A stretch of 64,000 bases of DNA. It comes from Rhizophagus clarus. Taxonomy: Eukaryota > Glomeromycota > Glomeromycetes > Glomerales > Glomeraceae. The DNA lies in NCBI GenBank assembly GCA_015698045.1, contig BLAL01000297.1, forward strand, positions 744,001-808,000, read 5' to 3'. The notes under the pieces were generated by a model. That model did no database searches and was not told where the DNA came from. It saw only the letters and a program-made list of their open reading frames with translations. Shown one piece after another: positions 25,776-40,629 of this stretch. Made by a program: the position numbers and the translations under genes. Position 1 is the stretch's first letter. Each line of letters starts with the position of its first letter.

Positions 25776-26427
25776 CTAAGTACATACTACAATATAACAA
25801 AGAACGACAGAGATGACAAAGATCAAAAGTTTCTTTGTCCTTATTATAAACTCTATTTAAAGATCATATTACCTTAACTGTCAAGTTGTTTACCAAATTG
25901 TTCCCAAATCTGTAACTGATGATCTATTATGTAATTTAAAGATAAATTTCTTTCAATTTCGATAATCTCTAATAACCATAATAAACACTTGAAGAATAAA
26001 GAATTATAGCAGAATTCGAATCCAGTTTGAAATCATTTTTACGGAGAAAATTGAGCGGAAATTGACTAAAATTTAAAAGCATTCAAAAGAAACCATTTGT
26101 TACCGTTAAACAGCCTTTATATAAAAGTTGTAGCTCCGACCAAATTTCAGAAGTGGATGTTGTAGCAATAGCATAGGGTTATCGGCTCCCCTCATCAATA
26201 TTTAGAAAGCATTGCTTAGTTTGTCTCGCTTTTTGACCAGAGAACATTTAAATAGTTTTTATGATAGGGCTTCCCAGAATCAAACTGAGTTGTTACAAAC
26301 ACTCTACACTATAGTCCATAACATGAAACGAAGTTTGCGTCTCGAAAGATAAAAACGAAATGAAAAAAGAAAACATAAGATATTAACATAAAAAAGGAGA
26401 GAAATAACAAGTATCGACTCTTTGAGA

Positions 26428-26830
26428 CCAAACTTGATATTTTTGTTGTATTTACGATAGGATATTGTGATTCAGACTCGCAGAATATGAAAAAATACAA
26501 ATCTTTTTTTCTCAAAGTTGTTATTCGTTAAGAGCCAAGGACCTCAAAAGATGAATAATACGTATACCATAAGTAATATTTATTGAACATGAAAATAAAT
26601 AAGATAAATTAATTAATTAAACATACACCACAAATAAATATCTTACTTGAAATTTTGTTGTACTTACGATATGATATTGCAATTCAAATGGAAAATACAA
26701 ATCTCAAAGTTCTTATTTGCTAAGACCCAAAGATGCATAACACGAAACGTAAAACGTATTTATCAAACATAAAGAAACTGCAAAATTTAATTGAAATCTT
26801 AGACATACATACCACAATAAATGATTGAAA
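26428..26830. repeat. Imperfect direct duplication, about 210-bp spacing
   Basis: ACTTGATATTTTTGTTGTAT with downstream ACGATAGGATATTG, AAAATACAAATC and CTCAAAGTTGTTATT near 26430-26530 recurs near 26645-26730 as ACTTGAAATTTTGTTGTACT, ACGATATGATATTG, AAAATACAAATC and CTCAAAGTTCTTATT. The copies are diverged. No coding sequence. Confidence 0.5.
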
Positions 26831-27516
26831 GTGCCAATTACTTAATGGTTTTTTAAATAAATATGTAAAAATTTCCAATTAAAAGAAACAAGTTACTGCG
26901 CCTTTCCAAGAGATTGATAAAAGTATTAAATAAATAATTATATTATAAAAAAAAAAAAATTTTTTTTTTTATATACAATTAATACTTGTAGGAATTATCG
27001 GAAATAATTCCAAAGGTGATATCAACTTGAAACGAATGAAACGTGTAATAAACATGTAATAAACGATATTTGATCGAATTTGGTGAAATTTGTCGGGAAA
27101 TGAATTCCGTAACAATCTAAATCTATTCAATTTTATCACCTTTTGTTATTTAAAATTAATTGTTTCCAACGTAACTTATTAAGAACATTTATTTGTCGTA
27201 CATATACATATATTTACGTTTTATCTTTATCTTTTTTCGTACAATTTTATAAGAGAATTTTTAAAAGTAATATTTTCATTTTATATGAACGCGTATTCCG
27301 TTCCGGTATAACTCATAATCATGTATGAATGCATGCAAGATTAAGGTTTCAAAAGTAATCCCTTGGCTTTTTTTTTTGTATCCTATAAAAATCATTGCCT
27401 TGATACCATATTTTTTTTTTTTTTTTTTTTTAAAAAAAAACGCCATTTTTAATCTTAATTTTTTTTTTTTTATTATTATTATATTATTTTATTTTATATT
27501 ATATTTTATTTTATTT

Positions 27517-27553
<37 letters not shown>

Positions 27554-28365
27554 TTTATTTCCATTTGAATTTTTCTTGTTCTTTTACTTGTTTAAGATAA
27601 AATAATCATAATGAATAATTAAATATATTATTATTATTATTATCTTCTTGAAGAAAAATCGCCAAGATGGCTAGAATAATCCAAAAATTTCTTTGTCTAA
27701 AGAATAATAATATTGTGTAACCGCCAAACAATTATTGAATTAAAAGTTTCGAATTTTTCAGAAAAACCGAAATGACTCATAAAAATTCCCATTCAAGATG
27801 CGAGATGTGACCTTACGCATTATACTAATATTAATAATAATATATAAGACAATTAATTATTAAGTAATTAATGTATGAACCTTTTATGAGCTTTGAACTT
27901 CTATGAACCCTAAATAAACCTTGAATAAATCATAAAGGGAAAATTCAATGATAAAGCCAAATATGAATAACATGGAATGAATATCTCTCTGTTCGCCGAT
28001 TAAATGCAGGAATTAGAAATTTCAATAAACAATAACGCGACGCGCGTTTTAATCATGCACGCGATTTTAAAAAAGAATCTTTTTTTTTTTTTTTTTTTTG
28101 TACACTTTAAATGATAAACATAAAGGAAAGAAGATTCTAAAAAAAATAATTGTTTCTTTTAAAGAAAGGTTAGATCGAAAGAAAAACACATAATAAAAAT
28201 AATGTGATGATTATATAATAACCATAAAGTAAACAAAGAAAGGTTTTTGAAACTTTGTATTTTCCTTTTTGAAAGAATTCATTGACACGTAAACGATTTT
28301 TCTGCATCTTAGCATCAAACATTCAACAATGATATATAATGTAATTTCTTTTTTGATAATTATCC

Positions 28366-28396
<31 letters not shown>

Positions 28397-28924
28397 TTTT
28401 TTTCTAGAAATGCCAAGAAAATAATCAAAAATTTTTAAATCTTGCCTTTCCACGTAGAATTAACGTTTTCGATACAGAAGCTTAAGAAAAAAAAAAAAAC
28501 TTTATCGTTATAAAATCGAAATTCTCAAGATTATGTCATATTTTGTCGAAATCTATTGGAATAATCCATAACACAATATATTATATATTTTAATAAAAAA
28601 TATCTTTCTTAAATACGATATATATAAAAAAAAAAAAATTTTTTTTTTTTTCTACAATCTATTTCTATGCTCATCTAAAAAAAACGAATTTAAAAATAAC
28701 AGCAAACAAGAGCACAAAAATCTATTAATAGTATGGATCGGACATTCAACTCCGCTAGGTTCTATTTTTATTTTGACCAACCAACCGATACAACCTAATC
28801 GACATATACGTAACACGTGAAATTATATAAGTAGTAAGTCATTAATAGTCAATCAAAAAACAACAAACAAATAATAATTAATTAAATGATCATCGTTTCT
28901 TTATCAAGAATACTTCTTCAAAGA

Positions 28925-28955
<31 letters not shown>

Positions 28956-31943
28956 CAAAAAAAAAAAGCTAAGCTTACTTGCTTTGTCCTCGTGCATAAT
29001 GTTCTTTGTTATCTACACTTCTAAAATAAAGGAAAAAGGAATGTAATTTAGAGTCATATGACTAACAATAATTACCTGGTAAAAATGTGGTCGCATAAGC
29101 AAATAATTAAGCGATCATTTTGTTAAGTCATTAAAATTTTTCAATTGGGATAAAAATGTTCTTTATCGAAGGAAAAACTCTTCAAGTCGCATGATAACCC
29201 CTGTCTTTTTTAATGTGATAAGATAGAAAACACAAATGACAGACCAAATGACAGACAAAGGTTTTGATATTTGAATATTATTGAATGAATGATTTTACTA
29301 CTACTACTATTATTATTATTATTATGATTATGATATTCAAAACAAATAAAAAAAAAATTTTTTTTTTTTTTTTTGGCGGAAAAACCTATTATTATTATTA
29401 TTACTAGCTATTATTTATGTTTATATTTGTCATTTCTCCTCTTATTTCCTGGTATTTCCATTCAAAAAAAAATAAATAAAATATTTTTTTTTCCTTATCT
29501 TTTTTAATCAATATTTGAAATATTTGGTCAGAAAATATCATTTGATTATTTTGTCATCCAATTCTATAGAGAAAAGATTTCTGACAGAACATCAATCATT
29601 GCAGGCCCATTGCAGGTCCATTACGGTCAGCAGTCATTGCATTATGTATTGGTAAATTATTATCATTGGATAAAAATATAATAAGAAAAAAAAAAAAAGG
29701 GATTGTTATAAATTGTTATAAATCATGCTATAAATTATGATATTCCAAATGGAGTAATCCCTCACTATATTACAAACATCCTAATAAAGAAATTCGAAAA
29801 ATAAAGTTGCTTTTACAATTTACAACGCTTTTTTTATTAGATTACTATAAATTGCAATATCTAAGTGCGATATGTTTGGGCTGAATTTCAACTTATCATA
29901 ATGAGTTTTTTGTGTCAAATATTTCCTGCATAAAAATAAATATTTACGGTTAAGTGTCCGACCCTGTCGGTCTACCATAATATATCATGTGATCATGTGA
30001 TCATATAATGAGAGGCTTATTACACCTGACCTATATCATGAACCTTCTCTGCCATATTATAATAATAATTTATTACGACATGATTGCTATTCTTTGATGG
30101 TCAAATTTTGCCGCATGACGTAGTTTGACTCCGGAACGAAAATCCCTTTGAGATAATGAACATACCGTATATTTATATTATCTTTATTAATTAAAAAAAA
30201 AAAATATGAAACGCAATCATTATTCCGAAATAAGAATAGTTACTTTGTAAATTTGATAGAAAATTTAATTTAATTTTTTTTATTACAGTTTCGGTTTAAA
30301 ATAAATTTATGATAAATGCGGAAAATAAAGTAAGTAAATATTTCAAACGCATTTCGGAAATCAGGATTCCGAGCTAAGTGCATAATTTTAATTTAGCCAT
30401 GCGTTTTTTTGTACGATAGTTAAATATGGTAAAGAAGGTCCCATTACATGAAGGATTGGCATCTGCTGCTTCAAAGAATTTTTTGTAACCCCTGTACTTT
30501 AATAATGACTATATGTAATAATAATGCACAAAATTTAAAGTTTTCCAACAAGAATATTAAAAAGGCCCAGAATTACTGCGCATGCGGTTATTATAATATC
30601 ATATGAAATTGGTTTCGTCCTCTTTTTTTTTTTGACGCAGGGAATTTTTGTCATTTCCATGACGAAAAATGTTTGAAAGAAAAAGCATTGGAACCAAAGT
30701 AAAAATTTGAAACAATGAAATAAATTGTTCCTTGATCGTGTATCATGTGATGACGCCGTAATTCCGCTACTCTATTATTATGATACATTATACCGGACTA
30801 ATTTTTCTAGAAATCAAAAAAAGGTGAACTAGTGAATTAGTATATTCTATATTTAATGAAATTCATTGAGATAATTCTATTTTTGGAATGAAATTTTTCA
30901 TGTTGAAATTTGGTCAATTTAATGTCCAATTTTGATTCTCATATATATTATTTCTAAATTTAAAATATGAATTTGTATTGGATAATGATTTAATTTAGGA
31001 AATTTTTTTTTTAATTCCTTCATATTCTCTCTCCTTTTTCATTTATTTAATAGATTTTACCAAATTTATCAAAGTTGTAGTATATTAATTATTTTTATGC
31101 ATTCCTTGAATATCATTAGTTCTGATTATCTTCTTAACAAATTTGGAAATTGACCGAGATTCATGAATTTATAGGAATATTTTTTTTTTTTTTTAAAAAA
31201 AAAATATATATAATATATATATATATATATATAATATTTATATATTTATCATTGTTATGTATATGTCTATTATTAATCTTTTTAATCATTTTAAAACCAC
31301 TACGCAGTTATCGCAGTAATCGCAGCTATGACGGTTATCAAAGTCCAAACACGGACAAGAATAACCGATTCAAAGTCATTACATGTTTTACGGTCTATTA
31401 AAACCGATACGAATTTTTAATGGGTACCTTTTTCCAAAGAAATTTTCTTTTTCCACTTTACCATATAGCGGTAGTAAAATCGTGTACCAATAACATACGT
31501 ATCAGATTACACGTATATCAGTTATGACAAATTGTACGTAAACCTTTGTACGTAAACCTTTTTCAAAGAATTATTATAATTTAAAACCAACGGCTATTCC
31601 GAATAAGTACACATTAATGCAATGATTTATGTATATACAAATGACAAATGATAAAAATGATACAAGTAAGAATGTAAGATTTTTTCCTTGGTAAAATTCT
31701 TTTCTGTTTTTTTTTTTTCTAACCAAATTATTAAAAGACGCCAAGTTTCCGATTTTCAACGAAAAAAGAATATCCTTTTTATCTTTACGTAAAGGCAAAA
31801 TTCATCTTATCAGATAAAAAGAAAAAATAAAATAAAATAAAAAAATAAATTTAGAAACAGTTTCACACAAAAAGTTGTCGTCTTTTCCGTGAAGAAGTGA
31901 AAAAGAATAATAAAAAAAAAAAAAAACACATCTTGTGATACTC

Positions 31944-31975
<32 letters not shown>

Positions 31976-32498
31976 AATATACATATTTTGCGATTATCAT
32001 ATAAATTAAATAATCAACTCTTATTCTATTGTATATTATTTTGTATATTTTATTTGCATATTAAATTTGCATAAATGAAAATGAAATAAATTAAAACTTC
32101 TTAATTTATACAGTGTATTTGGGTACTTTGGTTTTAGGTAGTAGTCCTGAGTCAAAAAAGAAAATCATTCTGATAAAATTTAGAATTTTTAACTCAGGGT
32201 AATTTTAAAATAAAGCAATATATAAACTCAATTATCACAATAATAATCTAGTCTGACATACATTATACCAAATTTAAATTTATGTGTTTCACAATTTTGA
32301 TAGATCGACAACAAAAATTTTCTTATAAATATGGTAGATTTTTTTCAAAAAAAAAAAGGAAAAAAAAAAACAAATACAAAATCAAATTAGTTCGTTTTTA
32401 ACTCGACAAATTTTGCTCGATTTTGTTCACTTAATTTTTTTAATTTTTTTTATTACTCGTTTATATTTCGTTAAATTCGTAAAATCGTTTTAATCAAA

Positions 32499-33191
32499 AT
32501 GACAAAAACAAAAGCATTTCAAGTTGCCCTCGAAGAACTTACAAAACAGCAGACCGGACTCAATGCTTTCCGTCCTACTTCTACTCCAGCTTCTTCAACT
32601 TCTTCTACATCATCAACGATTACTCCTAAATCACACAAGTGCATCCCAGATAATCTCGACATAGAAAATGTATATAATCCTCAATATAATGTGATTGAAC
32701 TAATCAGCACCCGGCGAAAACAACGTAAACAGGTGGTGCCTCCCAGACCACCAAATTCATATTTTTTATTCAAAAACTGCTACATGCTAGAATTGCGAAA
32801 ATTAGGTTATCGTTATGCTATGCCTGATATTTGTCGTCAAAGTAAACAACTATGGTCCAACATCCCTCCGGAGGTTAAAGAAAGATATGATATTTTGGCT
32901 TTACAAGCGGTAATACTTCACCAAGAAATGTATCCTGGTTATAAATTCCAGCCAAGAAAACGACAAATTTTTAAACCGCACGTTTTTAGTGATAACGTAG
33001 TCGTTGATAGCAGCATGTTAAACACTTTTAGCGTAACAAATTTTCTTGGGGATACGACGAATAATGATGAGAACGATTCAACAGAAACCGCAGCAAAATT
33101 GACAAATTCAAATGATAATGGTACAGAATCAACTTCTCAATTATTTTCACCTCAATTACTTTCACCTGATTCTTCATCTTCATCTTCATCG

Positions 33192-33222
<31 letters not shown>

Positions 33223-33503
33223 ATTCATCATCCTCCTCACCAATTCAACCTGAATTGGAATTTCCACATATTGATTCACCAGATTTACTTTTACCTCAAT
33301 CATCTAATGAATTTAATAATATTCAATTAGAAGATTATTTTTATTTATTCAATTATAACGGTTATAACAATTTAAATAATTTTAATAGTTTGAATAATTT
33401 AAACAATGAATATTATTCACAATTACCACAAATAATAGAACCACAACAATTTCTTTCGTACGACGACCAAAACGCGATTAACAACCAATTTTTAGAAATA
33501 TGA
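32499..33503 (+). CDS. MATA-type HMG-box transcription factor
   Basis: A single exon of 334 codons from ATG at 32499 to TGA at 33501. The HMG box lies at about residues 81-150: PPRPPNSYFLFKN opens helix 1, ICRQSKQLWSNIPPEVKERY covers helix 2, and YPGYKFQPRKR ends the box, which is the MATA_HMG pattern of fungal mating-type and related regulators. These bend DNA in the nucleus. The N-terminus is Ser/Thr-rich (residues 27-42). Residues 225-247 are a near-pure Ser run coded mainly by TCA/TCT triplets, a likely unstable microsatellite, and the C-terminus is Asn-rich. Glomeromycotina carry dozens of MATA_HMG genes, so this one alone does not mark a mating-type locus. It stands alone in a gene desert; there is no damage. 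Confidence 0.88.
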
Positions 33504-36290
33504 TTAGAAATCTACGATATAGAATTTAAAATTACGTCGAATTTTTTATTATTATTTTTTTTTTTTTTTATGATTTTTCTTCTTGTTAATATATATAGAT
33601 TTTCCTTTTCGAAGTATATATTCATACATCAATTTTTATAATAAGATTAAGTTTATTTCCGATTTTGTAAATTTAATTTTTTTTTTTTCGTATTTCTCTT
33701 TTCGTACTTATTTTTCATTGGCAAAAAATCTGTAATATAAATCTTTTTTATTTTCTTTTTTCTTTTTTTCTGTATTTTTTTTTTCTCCTTTTCTTTTCTT
33801 TTATTTTTATTTTTTTTTATATATATATATACATTTTTTTTTTTCATATCTAAAATATCTAAAGAATTTTTTTTTTCAATTTTTCGAATACTCAAATTGT
33901 ATATTTTTTTTTTTTAATTTTTTTTATATATATCATTTACAATTGAATTGATCTGAGATTAATTTTTTTCTTAATAAAATTTCATTAACGTTTAATAAAG
34001 TTTTCGTTATTCATGTTTAACAATATATAATATATAATAAATTTCGTCATTCATTTAATGTTTCGTAAAATGGTACAAAAGCGTAAAATGGTACAAAAAA
34101 AGTATAAAGCAAGTTTAAATTCTGGATAAAAAAAACCGAACCGCGTAAATAGCGAATACAAAAACCTGTTTTTTAACAGGTTAATGATGATTATTAATTT
34201 ATTAATAACCTGATTTTCGAAAATTTTAAAATGAAAAGATACAATTTTAGATTTTTTACTTGAAAATAAAATGATCTGACTGGATATCAAAAATATCAAA
34301 AATATCCAAAATAATATTTTTGAAACAAGATGATGATAATAATTTGTTGTATTTGTTGTATACATACATAAAATTTTATAATTCGGATTTTGAGAATCTT
34401 TTTTGGAAATGAATATTATACCAATAAAAAATAATAATCATTTTAATAATTATGTTGTGTGATATAATATATATATTTTTATTTTCCAATAATAATGCGT
34501 TTTTTTCTAAATGATTTTATAAATGATTTATTATGATTTTTCTTCTCCTTTGAAAACCCTTTTTATCCGATCTGTATGTGATTTATTATTATTATTATTT
34601 TTTTTTTTTTTTTTTCAAAAAAAAAAAAAAAAACCGTTGTGTTATGAAATTCTGTTTGTCACATATAATCATATACTTTCTCTTTTTTGACCAATTTTTT
34701 AATGGTTAATTAAATTCGTACTACAACAAAAAAAAAAAACAATAACAAAAATTATTATACGAAGAAAAAAAAAAATTAAAATTAAATATATAAAATATGT
34801 ATAAAATCAAAAATTTTTTATACTTTTCATTTCTTTTTTTTTTTATTTTTAGCCATTTGGCTAAAATTTGATAACAATAAGTAATGAAGTTAGTCTCAAA
34901 ATTAATTTGTTTGATATTAATTTTTTGGTATAAGTTTTCCAATAATAATTCGTTTCCGCCCAAAAAAAAAAATTTCCCAATTTTATTAAGAAATGATGAT
35001 ATCATTTACTTAACTTAATCTATTTTCCCCTTCTCCCCCCCAAAAAATATATTTTATTTTATTTTATTTTATTTTATTTTTTTTTTTTTGAAAAAAATTG
35101 AACTTTGAACACAAAGAAAAAATTCAACTAAACCAAATTTAATTAAAAATCAAAATTTTATGGGAAGGTCATAATCAAATATGAAAATTCTCTTTGTAGA
35201 TCCAAAAATTTTATTTTTGTCATAGATCTGCAAACCTTTTTTTAGGCAGACAATGAAAAATAAAATAATAATTTTCCGAATTTATTAAATTGATTCGTTG
35301 ATATTTTCGGATAAAGAAAAAAAGATTTGTAAACTTAATTTCCAAATAAGATATGGTTCAAAATTATTTTTTACCTTTCTTTTTAAAAATAGAATATTAT
35401 TAAAAGTAATAAATAGATTTTCTCATATTTTCCAAAAAATAAAAAAAAAAACCGTTCAACTTTTTCATGCGGAAAAGCTCGGACTACAATTTCCGGATTT
35501 CACGAATTATATCTATATGACTTATGTAAATCCTAAAAACAATACAAGAATAACAATAATCATCATCTGATGATTTTGTCAATGAAAAAGGAGAAAAAAT
35601 ACCGAATCCCGATACTTTAAACCAAAGAACGCTAAAGTGAAAAATAGCATCACGTGATTGTAAATCCCGCGAGGTTTTTGTTTGTAGATCACTGATTTTT
35701 ACATATGTCATTGTCCGCAGTAAATTAATCGAAATTGATTGTAATTTATTGGATTATGGTTTACTATTTCTAGAAACTAAACCTGAATAGGAATTTGATA
35801 TTTCTTAATGCAGCAATTTAAAATTTTTAAATTTTTTCCATTGTTTTACAAACAGGAAATGATCGTTTTTAAAAAAAAAAAAAATTTTTTTTTGTTTTGA
35901 ATCCAATTTTAATTTTTTTTTTTTTTCAATGAGAAAATTGTCAATTCAAACATTAACGATTCCATTGATTCAATAGATGGAATTTTCTTTAAATTCTTAC
36001 TAAATTATGGTGTAATTTTAGAAATTAATTATGTAATTAAAAACGGTTAACCTTTTACGGCAACCTTTACGGTTGTGATTCTACCTTACAATAGTACTCT
36101 TTACGGTAATCTTTATAGCAATGTTTTCTTTTTGTAAAATCATTTTCCAAAAACGGTAATCAAAAGTGATCAACATCCAATTTCTATGGAAATGAATATA
36201 AAGAAATTTCCATAGTACAAAATTTACTATACCTGGTTTATATTATATTTTACCAAGAACCAAGGGATTGTTTTGCGGGTAATTAGATAA

Positions 36291-36414
36291 AAAATAAAGA
36301 TAAATAAAGATAGTAAAGATAATAAAGATAATAAAGATAATAAAGATAGATATAATAAAGATAATAAAGATAGATATTATAAAGATAATAAAGATAGATA
36401 TTATAAAGATAATA
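36291..36414. repeat. Microsatellite of AAAGATAAT/AAAGATAGATATT units
   Basis: About a dozen short units (AATAAAGAT, with GATATT insertions) follow each other without break. The minus-strand reading gives a repetitive Ile/Phe peptide that is an artefact of the repeat. Confidence 0.75.
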
Positions 36415-39400
36415 AGCATTATAATCATTATAATCATCTATAATCATCATAATTCACGTCCACAAGTCTTATTTCTCAATTAAAGCCTCTTAAAACATTT
36501 TCGGCGTTTTCTTTAATAATGTTATTATTATTACAAGTAAATACAACAAAAGTTTTGGCTTTTAAAGAATTATAATTTTCATTATTATCTTTCTTTATTA
36601 AGGATTTGATTTAGAAAGAAAGATTTTTTTTGTTTTTTTTGCAATTGCACAAATTTACACAAGTTGCATAATTATGTAATTATGTATGTAATCGAATTTT
36701 TTTTTTTGTTTGTTGTGATAGTTGTGATAAGAAATTATGGAAACTTAACAAGGAATTTTTATTTTAAATAGAAATTTGAGAATTCATTGACGGATTCTAA
36801 AATGGAATGTTCCCGCTTTTTCTGGATTCGTAAAATATGTTTCAAAATTTAAATTATCTATGAGGGATTTGAGAAAATTCTATTTTTGTCGAGAAGAAAA
36901 ATTTTTTAACCTGAAACAATTTGAAACATGTGTGCGTACGAAAAAGTAAAGAAAACGCGGAAATCTTTTTTGTAAGACATTGGAGACATTGGATGATCGT
37001 TGAAAAATTAAATTGCTTGCATCTTCCGATTTTCCCGATCGGATGTCCCGGTCGATCCCGGGAATCCTAAAGTTAAAAAGAAAATTTAGCCGAAATTATT
37101 GTCCTAACTTTCCTAACTTTTCATTTCCACTTGGCATTACGAATAATACATAATATGAAAGAGTTTTTTTACGTATTTACGCAGAACTCTTTTATCTTAA
37201 TAAGATAAGAAATTTTTTCATTGTTTTAAAAACTGCAAGAACCTGCGAGAACTGCGCATGTGAAACACGTTAAATAAGCACGAACGATATGACCGGGCTG
37301 GGTTTTTGCATGATTTTTTTTTTTCCTTTAAAGTAAAATTAGGAAATCTTTTCATTGTAAGCATTGAATAAGTGCAAAGCATACTCACGTGATTCATATT
37401 GTTAACCATTTTTTTTAATTGTTTTAAGGTATATCGTTCGTACAACGCTAACCAAATTCATGCTAATAATTGATTTTTTTCTTAATCAATTAGCGCTGCT
37501 GTGCCACATTCATGTTATTCTATTTAAAGTAAAACATATTTCATATCAGTTTTTTTGAGTATACTTTTCTTGATAAAGTTTAGGATAATCTGAAAAATTT
37601 TTTATTTAAAAAATGGTACCGGGAGGATGTTTTTAGTAATTCAATTCCTTTCGATAAAAAAAAATTACAAATATATTTTTATACATACTGTATACGGTAT
37701 GTTATGTACATGGTTCATCTTATCAAAGTTTATATTGTTCATTTTATGAACATGTTAAATCCTTATTGGTACAATGCGGCGTTAATTCTCCGTTAATAAA
37801 TCTGTGTATGTTTACCCGCATCGTGATTTTTTTTAAAATAAAGTTTCACTATATAAAATAAATAAATAAATATATATATATTTATTATATATATATCTAT
37901 TTTTTTTTTTTTTTTTTTCTTTTTCTTTCAGTTTTTTTTCCCGCTTTTTTACAATATCACGTAACATGTTTAAACTGCATATTTTCACTTAACATATATA
38001 TATTCTTCTTACTTAAAACGTTTCAAAAGCAAAAGGGATCAAATCATTTTGACGAAATTTATTTGTATCATAATTGCTTGAATGAGGTAATTAATATCAA
38101 ATTTATTAAATTTTATTCATACATTTCATGCTCGAGAAACAAACAATTCAAAGAAAATAGAAATTAATTAACTATAATAAGATTTTTATTTAAATTATTT
38201 TCTCTTAAAAGTATTTAAAGATGCGCCATAGCGCGTTTAAAAAACAAGATTCTTTAATTATCACCTAAATATATTCTATTCATTTAAATACATTTGATTA
38301 AAAAAAATTTTTTTTTTCTTTATCTTATAATCAATCTCCGATATCTCCGTAAAACTTTGGCGTGAAATACCTTTTTTTGTATTATTTATATGCGAATGTC
38401 ATACGCGATCATTTTTTTTGATACATGCACCAATCAAATTTATATTTCCTTGATTAAACCAAGCCTCCTTTGTTCTTTTAAAGTTAATAACAGGTTTTTT
38501 AAGGTTTCTTCTTTCGTGAGAATGTTGTGATCGTTTTTTTGAATGATTACACATTATTAGATAAACGAAATGAGTGAAATGGATGAAACGCGTTAAACAC
38601 TTCTTCCATTACATTGTATTTTCTCGTGAAAATATGATCTTGAAACAACAACAAACTTGTACATGAAAAAAAAAATTTTTTTTTTAAAATATAAAAATGA
38701 AACAAAATAAAAAAATTTTTTTTTTATACACATATATTTATAATTATAAATTTTTGGATTTCAAAGATATTCATCGCGATGATCACGTGCGTTGTGTTCT
38801 TTATTGTTCTAAAATAGTATAACCAATTTTTTTACCGAATTAATTTACCAAAATCAACCTTTTGTACTATGACTCATATATCATTTTTTGATTCTTTTGT
38901 TCTCATTTACTTTTCTTCTTTTTTTTAAAAAAAAAACAAAAAAAAAAAAAAAAACTTATCAAAAATTAATTTAATTATTCATAAAGATTTTTACGCCTCT
39001 TGACTTCTTGACGCAACCTTTACGAAACCAAATTGCCAAGCTAAAGTTACTAATCATTTAAATGCCAATACTAAAATGTCAATACCAAGATGCCAATATA
39101 CCAAGGTGCCAATACCAACAAATATGGTTTGGTTAAAAAGTTTGAACGACAAAGCTAAAAATGGTCAACCAAAATTATTTTGCCATGACGAAATGCCAAC
39201 AAATACCTTGAGTGAAGGATGGTCCTCGATGAGGATACAGCCATATGTTATTTTTTTTTTAAAAAAATGACTTGTACGAGGCTTGGACGAGAATGTAAAT
39301 TATATTTGTATATATATATATATATAATTTGTTTTTTTTTAAAAAAAAAAATAAAAATATGATTATTTATGATTAGATTTATTAATAAATTTTGATAAAT

Positions 39401-40599
39401 TTATAAATTTTTAGGAATTTGTTTATCAAGGTTTTGGTATTTGAAAGATTTGGGATTTCCGATTGACATTTTGCAATGTTTCAAGAGGTATGTGATTGCG
39501 GTGGTTGTGGTAGTAATAATAATAGTAACAATTGCTCAATTAGTTTTCTTGGACATTCTTAAAATTTCTAATTTTTTTAATTTTTTTGGCGGTTTTTGAT
39601 TATCTTATCATTTATATAAGGTAGTACATTCTTATAATCAATAAGGTTTTTAACTATAATTATTTTCATCCAAAAGATCAACAATTAAATCGAATTATGG
39701 TTACCACCGGATTTAATTGTTATCAATAACCAAATAATTAGTATTAAATCGACATACCAATAGTGGAAATCCAACAATCCGTAGAGACTTGCATAATACA
39801 TTTAAATATCATGACGGAAAATTTAGTAATTCGTTATTGGTGTACCGGTAAACAAACCAAAAATAGGCATTTATAGAAATTATAACTAAACGTAAACGAT
39901 ACTAAAATGCTTAGTTCAAGGATATTACGAACCAGTTAAAATGCAAAGATAAAAGAAAGATGTAAGATGAGGTAAATTCTTTGACATTATTTCGTCATTT
40001 CGTTTTAAACTTTTTAAAATTAATCTATTTGTAAATATGAGTTGTAGGGTAATAAGCTGATGTAGATCAAAAGGGCATTGTATAATAATTTCGGTATATT
40101 TTATTACACAGAATTGACAGACTTGCTCAAGTATAATGTCAAATTAGTAAGATAATGGCTTTGAATAAACATATAATATAGATGCCGAAACTTTGTAAAT
40201 TCTCAGTTTTTAAGGACTGAAACTAGTCAAAAAAGGTTTAGACAGACATCCACAATAGGCCAGTGACACAGAAAAGTCGTAAATGTTGGACGAGAAATGT
40301 AGAAGTGCCCACGATAATGGTATTTTTGGTGAATTATCGAGCCCTGTCAATCGGGCTTCTTTTTGCTGCGGGAAATGTTGAGGTTACATATATTCGACTG
40401 TCGAAAAATTCTTTTGGCTGAGAGAAATGCTTTCGCCGAATCACTGATTTCGAAATCTTTTGAAAAACATCGTTCGTATATAGTGTATATGGGGAAATGG
40501 TTATATTTAAATATACCGTAATGTAAGTTATATATTTAGAAATCATTTTCCGTTAAAAAATTGTCAATCATTACTAATTGTATGATTATACAACTATTT

Positions 40600-40629
40600 A
40601 GAAATGATCATGAATTCATGATCATTTCT
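40600..40629. repeat. 30-bp perfect palindrome
   Basis: The 30 bases centred on GAATTC read the same on both strands: AGAAATGATCATGAA followed by its exact reverse complement. There is no spacer. It could form a cruciform or be a dyad protein-binding site; the neighbourhood has no gene. Confidence 0.8.

Larger units (their letters stand above)
23351..32498. other. AT-rich gene-poor region
   Basis: No gene was recognised in about 9 kb. It holds two tandem or duplicated blocks (25424-25775 and 26428-26830), a TA tract near 24152, and from 26900 on many long T runs, several meeting an A run head-on (for example 26947-26970 and 28627-28650). All long open stretches here are made of poly-T or poly-A and are not genes. 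Confidence 0.5.

Noticed and set aside
27325..27600. Open frame rich in Phe, Ile and Tyr within T runs
   Set aside because: It is a direct product of poly-T and TTA/TAT repeats and has no domain, codon structure or conserved word.
33028..33330. Extra open frames of Met or His repeats within the HMG-box gene
   Set aside because: They are shadows of the TCA/TCT microsatellite that codes the Ser run in the true frame.
32499..33503. Mating-type locus
   Set aside because: MATA-type HMG genes are numerous in these fungi and no homeodomain pair or other mating-locus neighbour is present.
36243..36437. Minus-strand Ile/Phe-rich open frame
   Set aside because: It only translates the AAAGATAAT microsatellite.
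37028..37068. tRNA T-arm-like sequence (CCCGGTCGATCCCGGG)
   Set aside because: The loop is one base short and no acceptor, D or anticodon arms fit around it; it is better seen as a short hairpin.
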